Shown: positions 34,395-44,021 of the stretch, in pieces | How the letters are laid out: each line of letters starts with the position of its first letter | Numbering within the stretch: position 1 is the first letter of the stretch | NCBI GenBank assembly: GCA_000759755.1 | Contig: BBMW01000010.1 | Span: 1-64,000 of the forward strand | Source: Citrobacter werkmanii NBRC 105721 | GTDB lineage: Bacteria > Pseudomonadota > Gammaproteobacteria > Enterobacterales > Enterobacteriaceae | Direction: 5' to 3' | DNA: 64,000 nucleotides | The notes under the pieces: generated by a model | Databases searched by the model: none | What the model was told of the DNA's origin: nothing | The model's input: the letters and a program-made list of their open reading frames with translations, nothing else | Made by a program: the position numbers and the translations under genes

Positions 34395-35935
34395 TGTCGC
34401 GTAACCTTCGTCATTGGGTAATCTCCCTGTTTATTCTGCTGGCCTGGGGATCGGGCTGGTTGATGCTGTGGACGCTGGGATTTTACCTGACCCACAACGG
34501 TCAACAGGCGGCATTATTCCTGCCACACGGGGTCTATCTTGCACTGTTGATTCTGCTTTCTCGCCGCTACTGGCCCGCGTTGGTGCTGCCGCCGGTACTG
34601 ATGCTGTTCTGGCTGCACAGCGAGCAATTATTGAATGGCTATATTTTGCTGGTAGCCCCATTCATAAGCCTTCTTCCAGCGAGCATCGGTCAGTCATACT
34701 GGCACCGCTTCCCACTGTACTGGCAACGCTTGACGCTGTTGCTGACCGCCGTCACCGTCACGTCATTGCTTAATACCGCCCTGCTGTCACCGTTTATCGC
34801 AAGCCCGGCAACGTTAATTGGCCTAGCGTCGTTTACCGGCGGCGTGCTGCTGACGCCATTTGTCTATCTGATCTATGAATTTCTGCGCCAGCAGCACCGT
34901 TATCATTTGCTCGGGTTGGATACTACCAATCCCCCACTGCGCACCTCGCTTATCATCTGGTGCAGCCTGTTTTTTATTATTGGCATTGGCACACAGATGG
35001 TGCTGTCGCCGGATATCGAGCGCCTGCTGCTGATCGTGGTGTTTTTACCAAACGTGGTGATGGCATGGAAATTTGGCTGGCAGGGCGGCGTGTTGTCCGG
35101 ATTGCTCGGCAGTATGATGATCACCATCGCCCGGCAGATAGGCGTGGGGTTCAGCAATCTGCTTGAACTGGAGATTTTCCTCGCCACCCAGGCGCTACTG
35201 GGTATAGGGCTGGGGATCGCCATCAGCCGCCAGCAGCATCTGGCGCAAAACTTGCACCATTATCGCCAGCGTCTGGAAGCCGAACTGACGGCACGCCGTG
35301 CGCTGACCGAACAACTGATTCGTACCGAGGAAGACACGCGAAAAAGTTTAGCGCGCGAACTACATGACGAAATAGGCCAGAACATCACCGCCATCCAGAT
35401 TCAGACGCAACTGGTCAAACGTGCGCCAGGTCGCGAGCAAACGCTTGAGGCGGCGAATCAGATCAACGATCTTGCCCGGCGCATTCACCACTCCACCCGT
35501 CAGCTTCTGCGCCAGCTGCGCCCGCCCGCGCTCGATGAACTGTCTTTCAAAGATGCGCTGCATCATCTGGTGAATGAATTTGCCTTTGCCGAACGGGGAA
35601 TCCGCTGCCGATTTAATTACCATCTGGAAAATACGCCAGAAAATGAAACGGTGCGCTTCACGCTGTACCGCCTGATGCAGGAACTGCTCAATAACATCTG
35701 TAAGCATGCCGATGCCAGCGAGGTATCGATTACGCTACGCCAGCGGGAACACCGCCTGTCTCTGGAGGTCGATGACAACGGCGTGGGTATCCTCCCGGAA
35801 AAAATCCCCGGTTTCGGTATCCAGGGGATGCGTGAGCGGGTAAGCGCCCTCGGTGGCGAACTCACGCTGGAATCGAACCACGGCACGCGGGTAATTGTTA
35901 ACCTGCCCACAAATTTGCAACAAACCAGCCGCTAA
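34394..35935 (+). CDS. UhpB-like sensor histidine kinase
   Basis: Membrane kinase partner of the preceding regulator. The 513 residues begin with a MASE1-like domain of about eight hydrophobic segments (1-280), then a short coiled linker, a HisKA_3 domain with phospho-accepting His324 in ARELHDEIGQN, and an HATPase domain with ELLNNICKHADA, DDNGVGI and GFGIQGMRERV. This is the UhpB architecture. UhpB receives its signal from the UhpC sensor, and a UhpC-like gene follows. A weak hairpin (35943-35966) lies after the stop. Confidence 0.88.
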   Translation: MSRNLRHWVISLFILLAWGSGWLMLWTLGFYLTHNGQQAALFLPHGVYLALLILLSRRYWPALVLPPVLMLFWLHSEQLLNGYILLVAPFISLLPASIGQSYWHRFPLYWQRLTLLLTAVTVTSLLNTALLSPFIASPATLIGLASFTGGVLLTPFVYLIYEFLRQQHRYHLLGLDTTNPPLRTSLIIWCSLFFIIGIGTQMVLSPDIERLLLIVVFLPNVVMAWKFGWQGGVLSGLLGSMMITIARQIGVGFSNLLELEIFLATQALLGIGLGIAISRQQHLAQNLHHYRQRLEAELTARRALTEQLIRTEEDTRKSLARELHDEIGQNITAIQIQTQLVKRAPGREQTLEAANQINDLARRIHHSTRQLLRQLRPPALDELSFKDALHHLVNEFAFAERGIRCRFNYHLENTPENETVRFTLYRLMQELLNNICKHADASEVSITLRQREHRLSLEVDDNGVGILPEKIPGFGIQGMRERVSALGGELTLESNHGTRVIVNLPTNLQQTSR

Positions 35936-36020
35936 CCAGGAAAAAGTCTTAGTCACTGCGGACTTTCTCTCATCCCCTTTTGCTTTCACTTTCCTATAGT
36001 CAGCACAAACGGAGACCGCC

Positions 36021-37316
36021 ATGCACGCACGCGAAACAGACCAACAATACCGGACGCTACGTCCCCGCCTGCTGATGTGTATGGTGATTGGCTACGCCGC
36101 GTTTTATCTGACGCGCAAAAGCGTCAACTATGTACTCCCGGCGCTGCAAACAGATCTGGGGCTGGATAAAGGCGATATCGGTCTGCTGGGATCGCTGTTT
36201 TATCTGACCTACGGCCTGTCGAAATTCGCCGCCGGATTGTGGCACGACAGCCATGGGCAGCGTGCATTCATGGGGATCGGCCTGTTTGCCACTGGTGTTT
36301 TGAACGTGGTGTTCGCCTTTGGTGAATCGCTGACGCTGCTGCTGGCGGTCTGGACGCTGAACGGATTTTTTCAGGGCTGGGGCTGGCCGCCCTGCGCCCG
36401 CCTGCTGACCCACTGGTACTCGCGCAACGAACGCGGCTTCTGGTGGGGCTGCTGGAATATGTCGATCAACATCGGCGGGGCCATCATCCCGCTGATTAGC
36501 GCCTTTGCCGCCCTCTGGTGGGGCTGGCAGGCAGCGATGCTGGCACCAGGGATAATCAGCATGGCGTTAGGCATCTGGCTCACCCTGCAACTGAAAGGCA
36601 CGCCCCAGGAAGAGGGATTACCGACGGTTGGAGAGTGGCGGCACGATCCGCTGGAGCTACGTCAGGAGCAGCAAAGCCCGCCGATGGGGCTGTGGCAAAT
36701 GTTACGCACCACCATGCTGAAGAACCCGATGATCTGGCTGCTTGGCGTGTCGTATGTACTGGTCTATTTGATCCGCATTGCGCTCAATGACTGGGGCAAC
36801 ATCTGGCTGACGGAAAGCCACGGCGTGAATCTGCTCAGCGCCAATGCCACAGTGATGTTGTTTGAAGTCGGCGGCTTGCTCGGCGCGCTGTTTGCCGGAT
36901 GGGGCTCGGATCTGCTGTTCAGCGGTCAGCGCGCGCCAATGATACTGCTGTTCACGCTGGGGCTGATGGTTTCCGTCGCCGCGCTGTGGCTGGCCCCGGT
37001 GCACCACTATGCGCTGCTGGCAGTCTGTTTCTTTACCGTGGGCTTTTTTGTGTTTGGCCCGCAGATGTTGATTGGTCTGGCTGCTGTCGAATGCGGACAC
37101 AAAGCTGCGGCAGGTTCAATCACCGGTTTTCTCGGGCTGTTCGCCTATCTGGGGGCCGCGCTGGCGGGTTGGCCGCTGTCGCTGGTCATAGAACACTACG
37201 GCTGGTCGGGAATGTTCAGTTTGCTCTCGGTTGCCGCTGTTTTTATGGGTTTATTGCTGATGCCATTGCTCATTGCGGGCATTACCCCTTCTCTCAGTCA
37301 AAGGATAAAACAATGA
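36021..37316 (+). CDS. UhpC-like sugar-phosphate sensor/transporter (OPA family MFS)
   Basis: Member of the organophosphate:phosphate antiporter branch of the MFS (UhpC, UhpT, GlpT). The 431 residues have about 12 membrane helices. The OPA signature is FYLTRKSVNYVLPAL at 27-41, and RIALNDWGNIW is present in the second half. Context (UhpAB-like kinase upstream, AfuABC downstream) favours a UhpC-type sensor of external hexose phosphate, but transport cannot be excluded. Its last codons overlap afuA's start by 4 nt (ATGA), so it is cotranslated with the transporter. Confidence 0.85.
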   Translation: MHARETDQQYRTLRPRLLMCMVIGYAAFYLTRKSVNYVLPALQTDLGLDKGDIGLLGSLFYLTYGLSKFAAGLWHDSHGQRAFMGIGLFATGVLNVVFAFGESLTLLLAVWTLNGFFQGWGWPPCARLLTHWYSRNERGFWWGCWNMSINIGGAIIPLISAFAALWWGWQAAMLAPGIISMALGIWLTLQLKGTPQEEGLPTVGEWRHDPLELRQEQQSPPMGLWQMLRTTMLKNPMIWLLGVSYVLVYLIRIALNDWGNIWLTESHGVNLLSANATVMLFEVGGLLGALFAGWGSDLLFSGQRAPMILLFTLGLMVSVAALWLAPVHHYALLAVCFFTVGFFVFGPQMLIGLAAVECGHKAAAGSITGFLGLFAYLGAALAGWPLSLVIEHYGWSGMFSLLSVAAVFMGLLLMPLLIAGITPSLSQRIKQ

Positions 37317-38344
37317 AACTGACGCTTACCTCTACCCTGATTGCCTCTGCTCTGACGCTGGCGGCCTTCAGCAATGCGGCACAAGCCCAGGGTCGTCTGG
37401 TGGTGTATTGCAGCGCCACCAACGAGATGTGCGAAACCGAAACCAAAGCCTTCGGCGACAAATATGATGTGAAAACCTCATTTATTCGTAACGGCTCCGG
37501 CAGCACGCTGGCGAAGGTCGATGCCGAGAAGAAAAACCCGCAGGCGGATGTGTGGTACGGCGGTACGCTGGATCCACAATCCCAGGCCGGTGAAATGGGC
37601 CTGCTGCAGCCGTACAAATCGCCTAACCTCGCGCAGATCATGGAGAAGTTCCGCGATCCGGCGAAAGTAAAAGGTAACCTCTCCTCGGCGGTGTATGTCG
37701 GTATTCTGGGCTTTGGCGTTAATACTCAGCGCCTGAAAGAGAAAAACCTGCCAGTGCCGAAATGCTGGAAGGATCTGACCAAACCAGAATACAAAGGGGA
37801 AATCCAGATTGCTGACCCACAGAGTTCAGGCACCGCCTACACTGCGCTGGCGACCTTCGCCCAGCTGTGGGGTGAGGATCAGGCTTTTGATTACCTGAAA
37901 CATCTCAACGCCAACGTCTCCCAGTACACCAAATCCGGCATTGCTCCGGCGCGTAATGCCGCCCGTGGCGAAACGGCGATCGGCATTGGCTTCCTGCACG
38001 ACTATTCGCTGGAAAAAGAACAGGGCGCACCGCTGGAGCTGATCTCCCCGTGCGAAGGCACCGGCTATGAGATCGGCGGCGTCAGCATCCTGAAAGGCGC
38101 GCGTAACCTCGACAACGCCAAACTGTTCGTTGACTGGGTGCTGTCGAAAGACGCCCAGGAGCTGGCATGGAAGAAAGGTAAATCCTATCAGATCCTGACC
38201 AACACCACCGCCGAGACCTCGCCGAACTCGCTGAAGCTCGACGACCTGAAGCTTATCAATTACGACATGGATAAGTACGGCTCGACCGACGTACGTAAAG
38301 CCCTGATCAATAAGTGGGTTAGCGAAGTTAAGATGGGTAAATAA
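37313..38344 (+). CDS. afuA: AfuA, periplasmic sugar-phosphate-binding protein
   Basis: Substrate-binding protein of the AfuABC importer. The family was first named for ferric uptake, but published work on Actinobacillus, and on Citrobacter rodentium and EHEC, showed it binds phosphorylated hexoses such as glucose 6-phosphate. The 343 residues have a signal peptide ending SNAAQA (about 25). The mature protein begins GRLVVYCSATNEMCE, and Cys pairs are visible. The start ATG overlaps the uhpC-like stop, with AAGGA 8 nt upstream. A REP hairpin separates it from afuB. Confidence 0.9.
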   Translation: MKLTLTSTLIASALTLAAFSNAAQAQGRLVVYCSATNEMCETETKAFGDKYDVKTSFIRNGSGSTLAKVDAEKKNPQADVWYGGTLDPQSQAGEMGLLQPYKSPNLAQIMEKFRDPAKVKGNLSSAVYVGILGFGVNTQRLKEKNLPVPKCWKDLTKPEYKGEIQIADPQSSGTAYTALATFAQLWGEDQAFDYLKHLNANVSQYTKSGIAPARNAARGETAIGIGFLHDYSLEKEQGAPLELISPCEGTGYEIGGVSILKGARNLDNAKLFVDWVLSKDAQELAWKKGKSYQILTNTTAETSPNSLKLDDLKLINYDMDKYGSTDVRKALINKWVSEVKMGK

Positions 38345-38363
38345 GCCCACGTTGCGTTCATTT

Positions 38364-38394
38364 GCCGGGCGCGGCGTAAGCGCCCGCCCGGCCT
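38364..38394 (+). repeat. REP-like hairpin between afuA and afuB
   Basis: GCCGGGCGCGGCGTAAGCGC followed by CCGCCCGGC forms a GC-rich stem-loop of REP type in the 67-nt gap between the binding-protein and permease genes. Such hairpins stabilise the upstream message and lower downstream expression (as in malE-malF), which fits the need for excess AfuA. Confidence 0.7.
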
Positions 38395-38411
38395 GAAATA
38401 CCGGAACCGCT

Positions 38412-40490
38412 ATGTCACACACACTTGCACTCCATCCCGTGAAAAAACGGGATGCGATATTTCTTTGGGTTTTGCTCGGCTGGCTGGCGTTTGCCCTGCT
38501 GCCAAGCTGGAGCCTGGACTACGGTCTGCTGGAGTCGACGGGCGAGGAAATACTCGCCGCCTACGGCTGGTCACAATTCAATATCAGTTGGTTATGGTAT
38601 CTGCTACCGAGCCTGCTGCTGGTGCGCCCGTTCCATGAAGCCAGACGCGAACAGCGCGGCCGCCATTATCTTGACGCAGGCTGGGCATTCTTCTGCATGG
38701 CCTTTATCGTCGCCAGCGCCACGCTTGAAGGTCGCGGCTTAGGCTATGCCACCATCGTGCTTTTTGTGGCGCTGGGCGCAATTATGACCCTGGCGCTTAC
38801 CCGTCTGGAATGGCTGGGCGGCGACCGTTTCGTCATCGGCTCGCTGACCGCAATTGTCGCGCTGATCGGTATTTTTATCGTCTGGCCGAGCATCGCCATT
38901 TTCATTCCGATGTTCACCAACGATGCCGGGGAATTTGCTCCGCTGGCGTTTATGAATGTGCTGTCACAGGCGCATATCATTCAGGTGATCCTCAACTCGA
39001 TTATGCTGTCGATTGCCGTCGGCGTCGGCTGTACCTTCTTCGGCCTGGTACTGGCTATCTACACGACCCGTATCGCCAGACGTAGCGCCATCATCGGACG
39101 TATCTTCTCGATTCTGCCGATCGTCACCCCGCCGTTTGTCGTCGGTTTAGGCGTTACGCTGATGATGGGTCGCTCCGGTTACATCACCGAATTTATGGTC
39201 GACTGGTTCGGCTTAACCAACACCAACTGGCTGTACGGTTTTACCGGCATCTGGCTGGCGCAGGTGCTGGCCTTTACGCCGATGGCGTTTATGATCCTCG
39301 ACGGGGCGATCAAGACCATTCATCCATCTTTGGAAGAAGCGTCATACACCCTGCGCGCCAGCCGCTGGCAGACCTTTAACGGCGTGTTTGTCCCGCTACT
39401 GAAACCGGCGCTGGCGAACGCCTTTTTGATTGTGGTGGTACAGTCGCTGGCCGACTTCAGTAACCCGCTGGTGCTAGGCGGTAACTTCGACGTGCTGGCA
39501 ACGCAAATTTACTTCTACATCACCGGCTCGCAGCTCGATTATCAGGCCGCCAGCACGCTGGGCGCGTTCCTGCTGTTGTTCTCGCTACTGGTATTCTGTG
39601 TGCAGTACATGTGGATCGGCAAGCGCTCCTACGTGACTGTCTCCGGTAAATCCTACCGGGGCGACGTCCAGCCGCTGCCAGTGACGCTGGTGTGGAGCGT
39701 GGTTGCGCTGCTGGCGGTGTGGATTGCCTTTAACGCCCTGCTCTACGGCAGCATTTTCTACGGCAGTTTCACCGTTAACTGGGGCGTGGACTACACCCTG
39801 ACGCTGGCGAACTTTATCAAACTGTTCGGTCAGGGGATGAGCGACGGCGCGTGGCCTTCACTGCTCGACACTCTGCTCTACGCCGGGATTGCCGCGCCGA
39901 TCACCGCCATCTTTGGTCTGCTGATCGCGTGGATTGTGGTGCGCCAGCAGTTTAAAGGTAAAAAAACCATCGAGTTCACCACCATGCTGTGCTTTGCCGT
40001 TCCTGGCACCGTGGCGGGCGTGTCGTACATTCTGGCCTTTAACAGCGCCCCGGTGTACCTCACCGGCACCGCCGCCATCGTCATTATCTCAATGGTGATG
40101 CGTAACGTGCCGGTCGGAATTCGGGCGGGCATCGCGGGCTTAGGCCAAATCGATAAATCGCTGGATGAAGCCTCGCTTAGCCTGCGTGCCGGTTCCCTGC
40201 GGACCATTACGCATATCCTGCTACCGCTGCTGCGCCCGGCGATCCTCTCGGCGCTGATCTATAGCTTTGTGCGCGCCATTACCACCGTCAGCGCCATTGT
40301 GTTCCTTGTGACGCCGGATACCCGCGTGGCGACGGCCTACATCCTCAACCGCGTGGAAGACGGTGAGTACGGGGTGGCGATTGCCTACGGTTCGATTCTG
40401 ATCGTGGTGATGCTGGCGATTATTTTCATCTTTGACTGGCTGATCGGCGAATCACGTACCTCCCGTTCAAAAGCTAAAAACCAGGCGTAA
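38412..40490 (+). CDS. afuB: AfuB, fused ABC permease for sugar phosphates
   Basis: Inner-membrane permease of AfuABC. The 692 residues hold two BPD-transporter halves in one chain, each with about six helices. The two EAA loops that contact the ATPase are visible: [15 protein letters not shown] at about 310 and [15 protein letters not shown] at about 587. The duplicated structure is normal for the FbpB/AfuB family. The start follows the REP hairpin, and afuC begins 11 nt after the stop. Confidence 0.92.
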   Translation: MSHTLALHPVKKRDAIFLWVLLGWLAFALLPSWSLDYGLLESTGEEILAAYGWSQFNISWLWYLLPSLLLVRPFHEARREQRGRHYLDAGWAFFCMAFIVASATLEGRGLGYATIVLFVALGAIMTLALTRLEWLGGDRFVIGSLTAIVALIGIFIVWPSIAIFIPMFTNDAGEFAPLAFMNVLSQAHIIQVILNSIMLSIAVGVGCTFFGLVLAIYTTRIARRSAIIGRIFSILPIVTPPFVVGLGVTLMMGRSGYITEFMVDWFGLTNTNWLYGFTGIWLAQVLAFTPMAFMILDGAIKTIHPSLEEASYTLRASRWQTFNGVFVPLLKPALANAFLIVVVQSLADFSNPLVLGGNFDVLATQIYFYITGSQLDYQAASTLGAFLLLFSLLVFCVQYMWIGKRSYVTVSGKSYRGDVQPLPVTLVWSVVALLAVWIAFNALLYGSIFYGSFTVNWGVDYTLTLANFIKLFGQGMSDGAWPSLLDTLLYAGIAAPITAIFGLLIAWIVVRQQFKGKKTIEFTTMLCFAVPGTVAGVSYILAFNSAPVYLTGTAAIVIISMVMRNVPVGIRAGIAGLGQIDKSLDEASLSLRAGSLRTITHILLPLLRPAILSALIYSFVRAITTVSAIVFLVTPDTRVATAYILNRVEDGEYGVAIAYGSILIVVMLAIIFIFDWLIGESRTSRSKAKNQA

Positions 40491-40501
40491 TGGAGCGCAC
40501 T

Positions 40502-41548
40502 ATGACTCAGAAAAATTTCGTTGAACTGCGCAACGTCACTAAACGATTTGGCAGCAACACAGTTATCGACAACATCAACCTCACCATTCCGCAGGGGCAA
40601 ATGGTGACGCTGCTCGGCCCCTCCGGCTGTGGCAAAACCACCATTTTGCGCCTGGTCGCCGGGCTGGAAAAACCGAGTGAAGGCCAGATTTTTATTGATG
40701 GCGAAGACGTCACCCATCGTTCCATTCAGCAGCGCGATATCTGCATGGTGTTTCAGTCGTATGCTCTGTTTCCGCACATGTCGCTGGGGGAGAACGTCGG
40801 CTATGGCCTGAAGATGCTCGGCGTGTCGCGCAGCGAAGTGAAGGCACGGGTGAAAGAAGCGCTGGCGATGGTGGATCTGGAGGGTTTCGAAGATCGCTAT
40901 GTCGATCAGATCTCCGGCGGTCAGCAGCAGCGCGTGGCGCTGGCCCGCGCGTTAATCCTCAAACCGAAGGTGCTGCTGTTTGATGAGCCGCTGAGCAACC
41001 TGGATGCCAACCTGCGTCGCAGCATGCGCGACAAGATCCGCGAGCTACAAAAGCAGTTTGATATCACCTCGCTGTACGTTACCCACGATCAGAGCGAAGC
41101 CTTTGCGGTTTCCGATACCGTCCTGGTGATGAATAAAGGACACATCATGCAGATCGGTACGCCGCAGGATCTTTATCGTCAGCCGGCCTCACGTTTTATG
41201 GCGAGCTTTATGGGCGATGCCAACTTGTTCCCAGCCACCTTCAGCGCAGGATACGTTGATATCTACGGCTATCGTTTGCCGCGCCCGCCGCACTTTAACG
41301 ATCATGGGGAAGGGATGGTCGGCGTACGTCCCGAAGCGATCACGCTCAGCGATCGCGGCGAGGAGAGCCAGCGCTGCGCGATCCGCCACGTCGCCTATAT
41401 GGGGCCGCAGTATGAGGTCACGGTGGAGTGGCACGGGCAGGAGATTTTATTGCAGGTCAACGCCACCCGCCTGCAGCCAGACATCGGCGAGCAATATTAC
41501 CTTGAAATCCACCCGTACGGCATGTTTGTGCTGGCGGATGCGGCATAA
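40502..41548 (+). CDS. afuC: AfuC, ABC transporter ATPase
   Basis: ATP-binding subunit of the Afu importer. The 348 residues equal E. coli AfuC, which is nearly identical. Walker A is GPSGCGKTT, the signature is [15 protein letters not shown], Walker B is [12 protein letters not shown], and a C-terminal TOBE domain follows from about 280. I start it at the ATG at 40502 with GGAG 7 nt before; an ATG 12 nt earlier has no ribosome site. It is the last gene of the unit, followed by a BIME and the convergent mmuM. Confidence 0.93.
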   Translation: MTQKNFVELRNVTKRFGSNTVIDNINLTIPQGQMVTLLGPSGCGKTTILRLVAGLEKPSEGQIFIDGEDVTHRSIQQRDICMVFQSYALFPHMSLGENVGYGLKMLGVSRSEVKARVKEALAMVDLEGFEDRYVDQISGGQQQRVALARALILKPKVLLFDEPLSNLDANLRRSMRDKIRELQKQFDITSLYVTHDQSEAFAVSDTVLVMNKGHIMQIGTPQDLYRQPASRFMASFMGDANLFPATFSAGYVDIYGYRLPRPPHFNDHGEGMVGVRPEAITLSDRGEESQRCAIRHVAYMGPQYEVTVEWHGQEILLQVNATRLQPDIGEQYYLEIHPYGMFVLADAA

Positions 41549-41562
41549 CGTTTTGTTGCTTT

Positions 41563-41650
41563 GTAGGCCGGATAAGGCGCTTGTACCGCCATCCGGCAAT
41601 GCCTGATGCGCTGAGCTTATCAGGCCTACAGTGAACGATGTAGGCCCGAT
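41563..41650. repeat. BIME (REP pair) between afuC and mmuM
   Basis: At least two REP units in opposite orientation: GTAGGCCGGATAAGGCGC...GCCATCCGGC and GCTTATCAGGCCTAC followed by a partial GTAGGCCCGATAA. It fills the gap between convergent afuC and mmuM and likely marks both transcript ends. Confidence 0.8.
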
Positions 41651-41656
41651 AAACTC

Positions 41657-42589
41657 TCAGCGCTGCGCGTTCAGCTCAGCAATATCCTTCGGCGTGGTGC
41701 GACAGCACCCGCCGATCAACCGTGCGCCAGCGGCCTGCCACTGCGGCAAATAATCCGCCAACTGCGCACAATGTTCACCGTGATGATGCCAGGTTTTGCT
41801 TGCCGCATCATAATGCTCGCCTGAGTTTGGATACACCGCCAGCGGCAGCGCCGTTAAGCCGTGCAGATGCTGCAATGCGGCAGTGGTCTTTTCCAGCGCA
41901 ATACAGTTAATGCCTAACGCCACCACCTGCGGATAACCCGCCAGCAACGCCACCACGTCGCGCAGCGGGGTACCGTCGCTCAGGTGCTCGCTGTCGCGCA
42001 GGGTAAATGAGAACCACGCCCGGGCACGCGGATACGCGGTCAACAGCTCAGCCAGCGCACCAATCTCGGTAAAATTCGGCAGGGTTTCACAGGCCAGCAG
42101 ATCGGCCCCGGCATCCAGCAACGCTTCCACGCGCGGACGGTGAAATGCCTGAAATTCCTCAACGCTACGTTGGTAATCGCCACGATACTCTGATCCATCC
42201 GCCAGATACGCGCCATAAGGCCCGACGGATCCTGCCACCAGCAGCGTACCCGCCTGCGGGTTCTCAGCCAGCCAGGCTTCACGCGCTTTACGTGCCAACT
42301 CCACGCTTTTGCCAATCAGCGCTTTCGACTGCGCTTCATCCAGGCCGCGCGCGGCAAAACCTGCTGGCGTGGCCTGATAGCTGGCGGTGATCGCGCATTG
42401 CGCCCCCGCCCGGTAATAATCAAGATGTACTTCGCGGATAAGCTGCGGGTTTTCGACCAGCACTTTGGCTGACCACAGGCTGTCAGCTAAATCACAACCG
42501 CGCGCTTCCAGCTCCGTCGCCATCGCACCATCCAGTAACAGGAAATCCTGTTTGTCGAGGATGGCGCTTAACGGATTATTCTGCGACAT
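41657..42589 (-). CDS. mmuM: MmuM, homocysteine S-methyltransferase
   Basis: Zinc enzyme that transfers a methyl group from S-methylmethionine (or AdoMet) to homocysteine to give methionine. The 310 residues match E. coli MmuM. The zinc cysteines are in GINCIA (first) and LIGGCCRTTP (pair near the C-terminus), and the N-terminal DGAMATELEARG is conserved. In E. coli it follows the S-methylmethionine permease gene mmuP and is convergent with afuC. The convergent arrangement is kept here, but no mmuP is present: the mhp operon begins immediately upstream. Confidence 0.95.
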   Translation of the reverse strand: MSQNNPLSAILDKQDFLLLDGAMATELEARGCDLADSLWSAKVLVENPQLIREVHLDYYRAGAQCAITASYQATPAGFAARGLDEAQSKALIGKSVELARKAREAWLAENPQAGTLLVAGSVGPYGAYLADGSEYRGDYQRSVEEFQAFHRPRVEALLDAGADLLACETLPNFTEIGALAELLTAYPRARAWFSFTLRDSEHLSDGTPLRDVVALLAGYPQVVALGINCIALEKTTAALQHLHGLTALPLAVYPNSGEHYDAASKTWHHHGEHCAQLADYLPQWQAAGARLIGGCCRTTPKDIAELNAQR

Positions 42590-42741
42590 GTTCTGTTCTG
42601 GCTCCTGTTTTGACGGAAATAAGCCCTCACACTATCACAGACATACCCGCAAGGCTCCGCGCTCACCCGCAATTATGGCGATGTGTCTACCCTGCTCCAG
42701 ACGCAGATGCCCGCGTCGGGCACTCCACTCCGGACGATCGC

Positions 42742-43953
42742 TTAAGCACCGTTAGCCGGGATCGGCATCTGCGATTTACGGCTCATCAGAATAAATACCG
42801 CCAGGCCCGCCAGCAAAATCCCCGGCGCAGACGCCGCCATCACGCCCACCGTTCCGGTGCCCAGCGCTAACATTTTCCCGGCCAGCAGCGGGCCGCTCAT
42901 CGCTCCCAAACGTCCGACGGCGACGGCGGTGCCCACGCCGGTGGCGCGGATCTGCGTGTTGTAAAATAACGGCGCCAGCGCATACAGCACGCTTTGCCCA
43001 CCGGTGGCAAACATCCCCGCGACAAATCCCGCCATCAGCATGCCGCTGAATGTCGACACCGTCCCCAGCGCGAGTAGCGAAGCCAACATCCCGGTGTAGA
43101 TCAGCAGCGACATCACCACCGGACGCAGTTTGTCCATCAACGCCCCGAGAATTAACGTCCCGCTGGCCGCGCCGATTTGCAGAGCAAACATCACGCCTGC
43201 TGCCTGCGAGGGCTGAAATCCCTGCTCCACCAGCAGCATCGGTAGCCAGTTGATCAGCATATACACCACCAGCAGGGTGAAGAAATAGCACAGCCAAAGC
43301 AGCAGCGTAGCGCTCGCCGTCGCTGGCGCAAACAGGGCGCGCAACGGCGCGGCAGCCACCTGCGTTTGTTGGGTATAAACCTGCGATTCCGGCAGCCAGC
43401 GCATCAACAACGGAACCAGCAGCAGCGGGATCACCCCGCCAACCCAGAACACCGTTTGCCAGGCGGAGGCGAGCCCGCTAAACCCAAGCGCCGCCGCCAG
43501 CGCCGCGCCAATCGGTACGCCGCAATACATCAGACTCACCGCCGTGCCGCGAAAACGTGGACCCGCCGCTTCGGAGGTCAGCGCGATCAGATTCGGCAAT
43601 GCCGCGCCCAGCCCCACGCCGGTCATCAGACGGGCAACGACCAGCGACGAGAAATCCCAGGAAATCGCCGTCGCCAGCGAGAACAGGCCGAACAGCGCCA
43701 CGGAGGCAATGAGAATACGCTTGCGGCCATAGCGATCGGCCAGCATACCGCCGACCAACGCGCCGGGCAGCAGGCCGAGAATGCCCGCGCTGAAGATCCA
43801 GCCCATCTGCATTTTATCCAGCGCAAACGCATGAGCGATACCGACGGCAGCGATCCCGGCGGCCTGGAGATCCAGCCCTTCCATCAGGGCGACTAAAAAA
43901 CACAGCCCGACGGTCAACGTCAGGCGCCAGGATGCGGGGGTACGGGTAGTCAT
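42742..43953 (-). CDS. mhpT: MhpT, 3-(3-hydroxyphenyl)propionate transporter
   Basis: MFS aromatic acid:H+ symporter for the mhp substrates. The 403 residues equal the E. coli protein. About 12 membrane helices, with the motif A loops GGMLADRYGRKR and the AAHS-family D-loop MEGLDLQAAG near the N-terminus. I start it at the ATG at 43951-43953 (MTTRTPASWR). A longer frame to 44019 extends into mhpE's spacer. Last gene of the mhp operon, 68 nt after mhpE. A short GC hairpin (42708-42722) follows. Confidence 0.95.
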   Translation of the reverse strand: MTTRTPASWRLTLTVGLCFLVALMEGLDLQAAGIAAVGIAHAFALDKMQMGWIFSAGILGLLPGALVGGMLADRYGRKRILIASVALFGLFSLATAISWDFSSLVVARLMTGVGLGAALPNLIALTSEAAGPRFRGTAVSLMYCGVPIGAALAAALGFSGLASAWQTVFWVGGVIPLLLVPLLMRWLPESQVYTQQTQVAAAPLRALFAPATASATLLLWLCYFFTLLVVYMLINWLPMLLVEQGFQPSQAAGVMFALQIGAASGTLILGALMDKLRPVVMSLLIYTGMLASLLALGTVSTFSGMLMAGFVAGMFATGGQSVLYALAPLFYNTQIRATGVGTAVAVGRLGAMSGPLLAGKMLALGTGTVGVMAASAPGILLAGLAVFILMSRKSQMPIPANGA

Positions 43954-44021
43954 AAGATGTACCTCTGAGGTCACGATGCAGGTGAATCGCGGCTGATACA
44001 TTGCCAGCCGCGTAATCATTT

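Noticed and set aside
37313-38344. AfuA as a ferric-iron-binding protein
   Set aside because: The family name is historical. The uhp-like neighbours and published substrate data for Afu proteins point to phosphorylated sugars, so iron is not the preferred call.
42590-42741. Search for an mmuP remnant between mmuM and mhpT
   Set aside because: Only about 150 bp, no recognisable permease sequence. A short GC hairpin is present and may serve the mhp operon end.
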